From positions 62,001-126,000 of the forward strand of contig CAIJKY010000011.1 in NCBI GenBank assembly GCA_903821365.1: a DNA stretch of 64,000 nt, written 5' to 3'. The notes beneath the pieces are model-generated. The model was not told where the DNA came from, searched no databases, and was given only the letters and a program-made list of their open reading frames with translations. This DNA is from an uncultured bacterium (GTDB lineage Bacteria; Patescibacteriota; Saccharimonadia; Saccharimonadales; Saccharimonadaceae). Shown one piece after another: positions 35,640 to 42,571 of the stretch. Within the stretch, counting starts at the first letter, position 1. Each line of letters begins with the position of its first letter. The position numbers and the translations under genes are program-made.

Positions 35640-35744
35640 TTATCCTTTTTTTACTTCGTAAATTACTGTTCCTTTAGGCTTTTCCAAAGCTTTTTTGATA
35701 ACTTTAATATCGGTATTTGTTTTTTGAGGCTTATTGGTAGGCAT
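35640..35744 (-). CDS. Possible 34-residue basic small protein
   Basis: An ATG at 35744 opens 34 codons ending TAA at 35640: MPTNKPQKTNTDIKV, then IKKALEKPKGTVIYEVKKG. It is Lys-rich and has a plausible fold (helix then strand). It fills most of the gap between the protease and transposase genes in the transposon and converges on the protease gene. No clear ribosome-binding site is present. I rate it as possible rather than shown. Confidence 0.35.
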   Translation of the reverse strand: MPTNKPQKTNTDIKVIKKALEKPKGTVIYEVKKG

Positions 35745-35844
35745 AGTACCATAAATAGTTTCCATGCCTCTATGTTATCAAAAAAATGCATTTAAATATA
35801 GTGTTCGATTCAAACTTATGTCTCTTTGTCAAATCTTTATAAAG

Positions 35845-36723
35845 CTAGTGCTTGTTAGGTGCTCTTTGGCACTGCATTACTGCGCTACGCCACAGCAGTG
35901 GGTAAAGCTGCTGCCCGCGATTGTTATATCGCCAAGCAAACTCATCAACGTACAACTGCAAATGCTGTTTTGAGACCGACCGATACGTGCCATCAAGCGA
36001 CGGCTTCAATATTCCCCAAAATCCCTCTAGCGTATTCGTATAAATGCTGTCGCGCACGTAGTCACCTTTGCTATGGTTGACGGTGGTGTGCGAGAAGTCT
36101 TGCTTTGCTCTGAAGTAGATACGGCTTTCGTCGGTAATGAGCGTAACGTTTTTAGCGATTGCACCACGCAGAAATGGCAACGCCGTTGTGGCGCTCGCAC
36201 TGTCGGTTACTAGCACGCGAACGCGACCATTGCGCTGCACGACACCAAGTAGCGGTGTCTTGTTACTGAAGCGGTTACTGCTGCGCCGTCGACCGCCGAT
36301 GTATGCTTCGTCGGCTTCGACAACACCGCGCAGTTTACGCGGATCTTGTTTCATGGTTGAGCGAATCTGTTTGCACATGCGCCACGCCGTCTTGTACGTA
36401 ACGCCAATATGTCGCTGCAGCTCAAGTGCCGACACACCATTGCGACTTGTCGAAAATAAGTAAATGGCGAAGAACCAGCTTGTTAGTGGTGTCGTTGTTT
36501 TGTGGTAAATTGTGCCAGCGGTCGGGTAAATCTGGTGACGGCAATGAACGCATGCAAAAGAACGCCTGTTTTTAACGCGATAGAAACGTGCGCCAACAAC
36601 ACCACACTTTGCACAGTGCGGCACAGCAGCGCGATACTCGTCAAATAGCGCGTTTAAACAAGCGTCTTCATTTGGATATGCAGCGATGAACTGCGCCATA
36701 GTGAAGCGTGCTTTTGTGACCAT
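35845..36723 (-). CDS. IS1595-family transposase
   Basis: A 292-residue DDE transposase. The N-terminal zinc ribbon has Cys37, Cys40, Cys58 and Cys61 (CAKC and CVHC). A helix-turn-helix region (GVSALELQRHIGVTYKTAWRMCKQI) follows. The catalytic residues are Asp138 (VEADEAYIGG), Asp198 (TLITDES) and Glu233 (NTLEGFWG), followed by the family end HLQLYVDEFAWRYNNR. All are intact, so it should be active. It lies in the middle of the element, on the minus strand. Confidence 0.95.
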   Translation of the reverse strand: MVTKARFTMAQFIAAYPNEDACLNALFDEYRAAVPHCAKCGVVGARFYRVKNRRSFACVHCRHQIYPTAGTIYHKTTTPLTSWFFAIYLFSTSRNGVSALELQRHIGVTYKTAWRMCKQIRSTMKQDPRKLRGVVEADEAYIGGRRRSSNRFSNKTPLLGVVQRNGRVRVLVTDSASATTALPFLRGAIAKNVTLITDESRIYFRAKQDFSHTTVNHSKGDYVRDSIYTNTLEGFWGILKPSLDGTYRSVSKQHLQLYVDEFAWRYNNRGQQLYPLLWRSAVMQCQRAPNKH

Positions 36724-36786
36724 AACATGAGTGTTGTTCTCCAGAGGTCATGTCAAAAGCATGTACGTATCGACGGATACTAAAAA

Positions 36787-36856
36787 AGTTCGTAGCTTAG
36801 ACGGCGTAGCGATGATAAACATCTTTGGCGAAACTACGCCATCTAAAATACGAACT
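36787..36856 (-). terminator. Long hairpin after the Ntn hydrolase gene
   Basis: AGTTCGTA, TTAGA and GGCGTAG pair with CTACGCC, TCTAA and TACGAACT, with small mismatches and an inner GATG/CATC. On the minus strand TTTTTTAG follows. It lies between 36933 and the transposase start and can end the Ntn transcript. Confidence 0.75.
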
Positions 36857-36932
36857 AATTTAAGTTTATCATCTGCTCGCCAAAGCAAAATAATAGTACT
36901 ATTCTATTGACTTATTTGCAAGCTTAAGCATT

Positions 36933-37532
36933 TTATTTTTTAGGAGGTCTTAAAACTTTTGTCTGCACAGAGCCACCCACTAAATCGGGAAAATCTATAA
37001 TAGATTGAGTGACGATATCTTGCACAGTCTGCCTGAGGTCACTTGTTCTAACGCCTGCATTAAATTTAGCCAACTTTAGTAATTCGCCAGCTTGCTTCAC
37101 GGGATCTTCGTAGCCAATAGCATGATATTCGTTACTCATTGGTGCTATGTTTAGCAGCTTTTGAGCGTCTATATGTAGTGAATAAAGTATTGGCTGTTGG
37201 TCATCGTAGCCAGCGACTAATAAACGCAACCGATCATCAGCTTCTAATTTAAGAGTATGCTGAGCTTCGCCGCCAAGTGCCTGGAATATGTGTTCGGCAC
37301 CGTAATTACCTAATCTCGCACGATAAGTAAAATTACGCAGAAATGAATCGACGGCACTGTAGTCAAAGACGCCCGACATAGCTATCAGAGAATGCTTATC
37401 AATTGGATAAATTTTCTCAGCATTAAAGCTTTTGCCTTCGTACTCGCCGGTCTCTAAATTACTTAAGATGGCCATGCTGTCACAAGCAACAATTATGTCT
37501 CTATCATTATGGGCTGCAAGCACGAGCGTCAT
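36933..37532 (-). CDS. Proteasome-like Ntn hydrolase, transposon passenger
   Basis: A 199-residue Ntn-fold protein. Removal of Met exposes Thr1 in TLVLAAHNDRDIIVACDSMA. Asp17 (CDS) and Lys33 fall at the positions of the proteasome beta-subunit catalytic residues; another candidate Lys lies in AEKIYPID, followed by IAMSGVFDY like the usual AxxG motif. It resembles stand-alone 20S/HslV-like subunits. ATG 37532 is chosen because Thr then follows Met; the 11 codons before it have no support. CATAAT ends nine bases before the ATG. It is the rightmost passenger gene. Confidence 0.8.
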   Translation of the reverse strand: MTLVLAAHNDRDIIVACDSMAILSNLETGEYEGKSFNAEKIYPIDKHSLIAMSGVFDYSAVDSFLRNFTYRARLGNYGAEHIFQALGGEAQHTLKLEADDRLRLLVAGYDDQQPILYSLHIDAQKLLNIAPMSNEYHAIGYEDPVKQAGELLKLAKFNAGVRTSDLRQTVQDIVTQSIIDFPDLVGGSVQTKVLRPPKK

Positions 37533-37585
37533 ATGATGTCTATTATGGTTGATTCTTAGTCGCATGTCACGATATCACGCGTGCA

Positions 37586-37609
37586 GCGTGTCTTGAGGGG
37601 ATAGTTACC
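37586..37609 (-). repeat. Right terminal inverted repeat of the transposon
   Basis: Exact reverse complement of 34106-34129, directly followed by the target repeat ATCTTCAT. Confidence 0.96.
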
Positions 37610-37624
37610 ATCTTCATTGCAACT

Positions 37625-37656
37625 AAAAAAGCCGACACATGCCGGCTATTTTTTAG
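37625..37656. terminator. Bidirectional terminator at the transposon border
   Basis: AGCCG pairs with CGGCT around a short loop, with runs of A before and T after on both strands. It ends the small membrane gene 37669-37812. The transposon's right target repeat ends eight bases away. Confidence 0.85.
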
Positions 37657-37668
37657 TTCACAATGACT

Positions 37669-37812
37669 TTACTTCTTACGCCCGCGCAAAAAGTGGAAGA
37701 CCGCAACGATAAGTGCGACGACCAAAACAAAGTGAATAATTGCTCCACCGATGTGCGCAATGACACCGATGAGCCATAGGGCGACTAAAATTCCGACAAT
37801 TGTTAATAACAT
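37669..37812 (-). CDS. Lmo0937-type small membrane protein (DUF5670)
   Basis: A 47-residue protein of two membrane helices (MLLTIVGILVALWLIGVIAHIGG and FVLVVALIVAVFHFL) ending in RGRKK, matching the lmo0937/DUF5670 family, whose role is unknown though members are often stress-induced. ATG 37812 follows TATAAT (plus 37820-37825) by seven bases. A longer frame from 37917 would run through that promoter. Confidence 0.85.
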   Translation of the reverse strand: MLLTIVGILVALWLIGVIAHIGGAIIHFVLVVALIVAVFHFLRGRKK

Positions 37813-37849
37813 GATGTATATTATACCATACTCGTCAATAGTATGCGAG

Positions 37850-38605
37850 TTAACCTTTAAACGCTGCCTTGAGCTTGTCGGCAGCAGTCTTGGCGCTTGC
37901 CGCGAAGGCTGCATCATTAGCTTTTATTGCCGCATCCCGAGTGGCCGCCAATGCTTTTACTTGATCAGCGCTTGTCTTATCGGCCTTGCGAGCAATAGAG
38001 AAGCTCTGGCGCGCGCTCTTAAGCGTTAATTGGTAGTTTGCGCGTAGTGATGCACCGCTTCCAGGCATTACCTGGCACCCAGTGCGCGCACCGGCTTCGG
38101 CGGTTGCGATCGAACTTTTAAACGTACTGACCTCACCATCAATGGTGCTCCGCTGTGAAGCGAGTGCAGCATCGACCGCTTGACGGTAGCTATTCCGCGC
38201 CGCATCGTTGGCCGAACGTCGCGTTGCAATAGCTGCTGTGAGATCTGCTTGGTATGTTTTAACCGCAGCTTTTTGGGCATCGGTTTTTGCTTTGGCCGTA
38301 AGCGTTGCAAATTCCATGTCGCGTTTGGCATCCCATTTAGTGCGGCTGGCTGCGATATCTTGCTCCCATTTTGTCCGGTTAGCGGCTATGGTTTGGTCAC
38401 GGCTGGCACGAGTGATATCGAGTTTGGTGATAAGCGTTGTCATATTACCCGTCACTTTATCGGTAAGCGAGCTGAGATTAGTACAGAAAGCACTTTCTTC
38501 GTTAGCTGAGATCGCATGAACCGTTATGCTCGGTAAAGCAGAAGCCGCGACTACCAAAAAGGTCAGCAGGCCACCAATGCGTGAAATATTAGAATGACGA
38601 CTCAT
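37850..38605 (-). CDS. Secreted Ala/Lys-rich helical protein
   Basis: A 251-residue protein with a signal peptide (IGGLLTFLVVAASALPSITVHA) and a mature part that is nearly all charged helix (repeated Ala/Lys/Arg/Thr, with KWEQDIAASRTKWDAKRD-like repeats). Two Cys (AFCTNL and TGCQV) probably form one disulfide. It looks like a periplasmic or surface coiled coil. ATG 38605 follows AAGGGG; a longer frame upstream is less likely. It overlaps the pilin-like gene by 17 bases and the two form one operon. Confidence 0.75.
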   Translation of the reverse strand: MSRHSNISRIGGLLTFLVVAASALPSITVHAISANEESAFCTNLSSLTDKVTGNMTTLITKLDITRASRDQTIAANRTKWEQDIAASRTKWDAKRDMEFATLTAKAKTDAQKAAVKTYQADLTAAIATRRSANDAARNSYRQAVDAALASQRSTIDGEVSTFKSSIATAEAGARTGCQVMPGSGASLRANYQLTLKSARQSFSIARKADKTSADQVKALAATRDAAIKANDAAFAASAKTAADKLKAAFKG

Positions 38606-38891
38606 CGTATGCCCCTTGTATCTTACTTGCGGCATCATCACCATCCTGGGCGGCGGCTTGGTCGCTTGCACTGGCCGACTTGTCGATAGCAGCTTCACTT
38701 TGCGCGTCTTGAGTGGTTATGGCGTCAATACTATCAGTTGGACTAGCCTGAGCTGACTGGTTTGCAGTATTGGCATTTGCTTGCCCGGTAAGGTGTCGGT
38801 AGCCGATGTAGCCAAGGGTGCCCACGAGCGCCACAACGACCAGCACGATCACGCCTTCAACGGCGCTAAATCCTAACGATTGCTTTTTCAT
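38589..38891 (-). CDS. Type IV pilin-like protein
   Basis: A 100-residue prepilin. The N-terminus MKKQSLG|FSAVEGVIVLVVVALVGTLGYIGY has the prepilin peptidase site (Gly then Phe) with Glu5 and the long hydrophobic helix of type IV pilins. The rest is a short Ala/Ser/Asp/Gln-rich tail with no globular domain. It may be a minor pilin or pseudopilin. ATG 38891 begins the typical basic leader. It is cotranscribed with the secreted helical protein and divergent from the reductase gene. Confidence 0.85.
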   Translation of the reverse strand: MKKQSLGFSAVEGVIVLVVVALVGTLGYIGYRHLTGQANANTANQSAQASPTDSIDAITTQDAQSEAAIDKSASASDQAAAQDGDDAASKIQGAYDESSF

Positions 38892-38965
38892 AGGTAGTAC
38901 TTTTTTGTTTTTTAATGGTTTATGTAGTGCAGTATACAACCTATAGGCCGCTGTTGTACAGATTA

Positions 38966-39673
38966 ATGATTACCGTTTGCTATAGTACAGATATCGCGCA
39001 CGCACTCACCACCACCATTACTGGCAAACGGACGCTCACTTCAAGCGTTATTGAACTTGCGCTGACATCGCCCGTGCCGCTGCATTACTTGCCGGGGCAG
39101 TTTGTTCAGCTACGGCTTGCGGGCGAATGGCGAGCATATACGGTTGCATCGATGCCTGATGATTTTACAGTCATTATCGTAATCCAACTGATTGACGGCG
39201 GACGAGCCTCTAAGATTCTTGCCACCTGTAAAGTTGGCGATGACTTTCAAATGCTGCCACCAAATGGCTGGTTCGGCTGCCGGGGCGGCGAGGCGGCTTG
39301 CATGGTCGGCACGAGCACGGGCATTATTCCACTTTACGCAATGCTGCGCGCAACGCTCGAGGCAGGCGAGACCAAAGCCTTAACCTTGCTATTCGGCGCG
39401 CGATCGCAGCAACATTTGTTTTACGTGGATGAGCTAACTGCGCTTGAAAAGCGTTACAAAAATCTGACTGTTATTTACTGCCTGAGCAAACCAACCGCTG
39501 GCTGGGCAGGCTATGAAGGCCGCGTTAGTGATTACCTCCGAAAACATTTTAGCGAACTGAAAAACCGCACTTTTTATGTTTCGGCCTGGCACGAGACAGT
39601 CGAGACGTTAGAGACCCAATTGTTACGGCTCGGCGTGGCGCGGGGTGATTTGATTAGTGAGTATTATGATTAA
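38966..39673 (+). CDS. Ferredoxin-NADP-reductase-like flavoprotein
   Basis: A 235-residue two-domain oxidoreductase. YLPGQFVQLRL and the RAYTVAS flavin motif occupy the first 80 residues, GTSTGIIPLYAML binds NAD(P)H, and the C-terminus is SEYYD. It is a cytoplasmic relative of the reductase module in 19721-21241 but lacks the membrane part. The N-terminal start is uncertain: ATG 38966 gives a sensible beginning, but a TATAGT box lies inside the first codons. Confidence 0.82.
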   Translation: MITVCYSTDIAHALTTTITGKRTLTSSVIELALTSPVPLHYLPGQFVQLRLAGEWRAYTVASMPDDFTVIIVIQLIDGGRASKILATCKVGDDFQMLPPNGWFGCRGGEAACMVGTSTGIIPLYAMLRATLEAGETKALTLLFGARSQQHLFYVDELTALEKRYKNLTVIYCLSKPTAGWAGYEGRVSDYLRKHFSELKNRTFYVSAWHETVETLETQLLRLGVARGDLISEYYD

Positions 39674-39682
39674 AGGAATAGT

Positions 39683-40531
39683 ATGATTATATTGCTAACC
39701 GGAAAACCTGGTATTGGAAAAACAACATTGTTAGCGCGCGCCCTCGAGTCACCTGTGATTACTGACGTTGTTCGATGAGTAGTGACGAAAGAAATTCGAA
39801 ACGAAAAAGGACGTCAAGGATTTAAAGCACAAGATTACCGCGGGCGAGAGATGATTATCTCGCACAAAACCGACATTGTCTCAGCATACCGGGTTGGCCA
39901 AAACTATGTCGATCTTAAGGCGGTTGAGACAATGTTCGCGACTATTCTTCCGTCCAATAATCAAGATGAGTCAGACACCCAAGCCGACGCTATTTTTATT
40001 GATGAGATTGGGCCGATTCAAATGCTCTCGCTATCATTCCGGAAACAGCTTGAACGCCTTTTTAGCGATGCGTATCCAACAACTGTAATCGCCACAATTC
40101 ATCAGTCTGAGCCGACATTAAATGTCTATCGTGACTCAGATAAGGTGATACTTTTGACCGTCACCGAGGCCAACCGCACATTACTCGCTGATAACTTATA
40201 TTTGTTTGTCAACAACGGCTCGGCTTACGATAAACTTTCAACGACAGCCCGACAACGCTGCGCCACATTGGCACGAGACTATGTTAGTGAGAATAAAACA
40301 TTGCAATTAGAAAAACTGCTTGATAATGCTATCTACTATGCCAGCGATGGACAAGCGTTGCAGCACAGTCCTAATCAATGGCGGGTCTATGGTAGGCATG
40401 GGGTATACAACGTCATAGAATACGGCGATGATATCTACAGTTGTATTTGCGATTTATATATCGGACGCGGACTCTACGCAAAAAATCAAGGCGAGTGCTC
40501 ACACATACAAGCAGTAAAGCTCGTTAAGTAA
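39683..40531 (+). pseudogene. P-loop NTPase (THEP1-like) interrupted by an in-frame TGA
   Basis: From ATG 39683 the frame encodes MIILLTGKPGIGKTTLLARA, a P-loop, then stops at TGA 39776-39778. The same frame continues with VVTKEIRNEKGRQGFKAQD and the Walker-B-like AIFIDEIGPIQ to 40531. THEP1 NTPases normally have Gly at the stop position (RGxxTxEIR-like), so a single GGA to TGA change explains it. AAAGGA precedes the ATG. The C-terminal ~100 residues are an unknown extension. A downstream GTG at 39779 could restart, but without the P-loop. Confidence 0.75.
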
Positions 40532-40585
40532 CGTTTACAGCATCCCCTAAACCATTTATGCTTAAGGCAGTAATTTAGGAACAAA

Positions 40586-42454
40586 ATGAGCAAATTAGAA
40601 TCTGACACAAATGAGACAACACCAGCTTCAGATGACATTGTGGCCGAGCAAAATGAAACTCCGACTTTAGAACCAAAAACCGAAAATCCTGTCAAACCCG
40701 AGGCGCCGGTAACTCCACCGATAAGTGATGCCGAAGTCACTTCAGAGCCTGTAAAACCGAAAAATCCACTACAGCGTTTTGGTAGCTGGGTGAAACATCA
40801 CAAAAAGCTATCTATTCCGCTCGCTATCTTAATTATTCTTGCGGCTTTGTACGCTGTGCCGCAATCACGGTATGGTATTGCTAGTTTGTTCATCAATCGT
40901 CAGGTGAACGTCGTGCTGACCGACCAGCAATCGGGCAAGCCGCTCAGTTCGGCCTTGGTTTCAGTTGACGGCAAGCAAGCAACAACCGACCAATCAGGTA
41001 AAGCCACCGTGAGCGGCGTAACGGCTGGATTTCATAAGGTGACCATTACTAAGAACTATTACACGAGCGTTGATCAATCGATTGAGATACCCGTGTATAG
41101 CGATGTTTCGCTCAACAGCTCTATTAAGGCCACTGGAAGACAGGTGCCCGTTGCAGTCATTAATGCCATCACTGGCGCAGCGCTTGAAGGCAGTAAAATT
41201 AGTTTCGAGAAGGGCAGCGAGAGCCTCACCAACGCTAAAGGCGAAGCTATTGTTGTCATTCCATCTGATAATAATGATGTCAAGATAACAGTCACAAGCA
41301 AAGACTACAACCAAGCGAGCGCAACACTCAAAGCGACTGGCGACGCCAAAGCCAACACCGTTAAGCTGGTGCCAGCTGGCAAGATTATGTTCTTATCAAA
41401 AGCAAGCGGTAAAGTTGATGTTGTGTCATCAAATCTTGACGGCAGCGAGCGTAAAACCGTGCTTGCAGGTACCGGTCTCGAGGAAGACGGCTTTGGTAGT
41501 CAAGCGACATCGTTACTCGCCTCGCGTGACTGGAAATACGCGACCTTATTTGCCAAGCGGCAGCAAGACCAAGAAGCAGGTTTATACTTGATTAACGCAG
41601 CTGATGGCACCGTCGTGCCAATCGAAGAGGGCAACATACCGTTAACTCCTATTGGCTGGCTTAACGGTAACTTCATTTACATAAAATCAGATACTAATGG
41701 TGTTGCTCCAAGCTGGCAAGCGAAACGTTTTGCACTTAAAAGCTACGATGCTGCAGCCAAGAAAACAATCACTCTTGACGAAAGTGATGCGGTTGGCGAC
41801 AAATTATCAAATGGCGCATACCAGTCAATTGCTAATGCATACATAGTTGAGAGCCAAGTGGTGTACAGCAAGGTCTGGCAGCAATCTCAATATCGCGGCT
41901 ACTCGACTGAAAACATCGGCAACCTTACGAGTACAATCACGACAATCTCGGCTAATGGACAGAATAAGAAAGATGTCAAAACCATGCCAGCACCAGATAT
42001 CTCTTATCTCAGTGCACAGCCGGAAAACGCTCAAGAGATATACTACCAGCTGCAAGGTTGGGATAACAGCAGCACATACTTCACTTATACAGCAGGCACT
42101 ATGAAGAATATCGATGCTACCGAAGGGGCACAAACCTTCAATAAGCCGTACGCCACTTATCTCGTGTCGCCAAACGGGCAAAATTCATTCTGGTCAGACG
42201 AGCGTGATGGCAAGTTCGCTTTGCTAGTGGGTGACAAAGCGGGCGAAAACAGTAAAACTATCGCTACAGCCAGTGAGTATAAGGCCTACGGCTGGTATAC
42301 CGACAAATACTTGCTTGTGACAAAAGATAATAGTGAATTGTTTGTCATTCCCGCTTCAGGGATACCAGAGGGCAGTCAAGCATTCAAAATCAGCGATTAC
42401 CACAAGCCTCGTAGTACCTATAACGGCTACGGATATGGCTACGGCGGCCAGTAG
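40586..42454 (+). CDS. Membrane-anchored protein with carboxypeptidase-regulatory/PEGA-like and propeller regions
   Basis: A 622-residue protein. A Glu/Pro/Thr-rich cytoplasmic tail (about 70 residues) precedes one membrane helix (SIPLAILIILAALYAVP). Two beta-sandwich repeats follow (VNVVLTDQQSGKPLSSALVSVDGKQATTDQSGKATV and VPVAVINAITGAALEGSKISFEKG), then a long beta-rich part like a propeller (ADGTVVPIEEGNIPLTPIGWLNGNFIYI). It ends in Gly/Tyr repeats (YNGYGYGYGG). A surface-binding role is likely. AGGA lies before the ATG. It is organised like 22720-24174. Confidence 0.72.
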   Translation: MSKLESDTNETTPASDDIVAEQNETPTLEPKTENPVKPEAPVTPPISDAEVTSEPVKPKNPLQRFGSWVKHHKKLSIPLAILIILAALYAVPQSRYGIASLFINRQVNVVLTDQQSGKPLSSALVSVDGKQATTDQSGKATVSGVTAGFHKVTITKNYYTSVDQSIEIPVYSDVSLNSSIKATGRQVPVAVINAITGAALEGSKISFEKGSESLTNAKGEAIVVIPSDNNDVKITVTSKDYNQASATLKATGDAKANTVKLVPAGKIMFLSKASGKVDVVSSNLDGSERKTVLAGTGLEEDGFGSQATSLLASRDWKYATLFAKRQQDQEAGLYLINAADGTVVPIEEGNIPLTPIGWLNGNFIYIKSDTNGVAPSWQAKRFALKSYDAAAKKTITLDESDAVGDKLSNGAYQSIANAYIVESQVVYSKVWQQSQYRGYSTENIGNLTSTITTISANGQNKKDVKTMPAPDISYLSAQPENAQEIYYQLQGWDNSSTYFTYTAGTMKNIDATEGAQTFNKPYATYLVSPNGQNSFWSDERDGKFALLVGDKAGENSKTIATASEYKAYGWYTDKYLLVTKDNSELFVIPASGIPEGSQAFKISDYHKPRSTYNGYGYGYGGQ

Positions 42455-42571
42455 TAGGCGCGCCCACCGCCGTCTGTTATACTTTAGTTAAAGACATTAG
42501 CGGAATAAAACAGGGAACAAGCGGAGCGTGAAGGGATATTCGCAGATACAACCAGTGAGGTGTATACGGCT

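Larger units (their letters stand above)
34098..37617. mobile_element. IS1595-family transposon with passenger genes
   Basis: The element proper is 34106-37609 (3504 bp). Its ends are perfect 24-bp inverted repeats (34106-34129 and 37586-37609, outermost bases GGTAACTATCCCC). They are flanked on both sides by the direct repeat ATCTTCAT (34098-34105 and 37610-37617), an 8-bp target duplication as known for IS1595-family transposition. It contains the family transposase (35845-36723) plus a PH-domain gene, a structured RNA, a trypsin-like protease gene, a 34-codon ORF and a proteasome-like Ntn hydrolase gene. Identical ends and target repeat indicate recent movement. It landed beside the terminator of the 37669 gene. 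Confidence 0.95.

Noticed and set aside
39776-39778. Genome-wide UGA=Gly genetic code (code 25).
   Set aside because: TGA ends clearly complete genes (atpG, the histidine kinase, 32731-33147), and no other conserved protein is broken by TGA.
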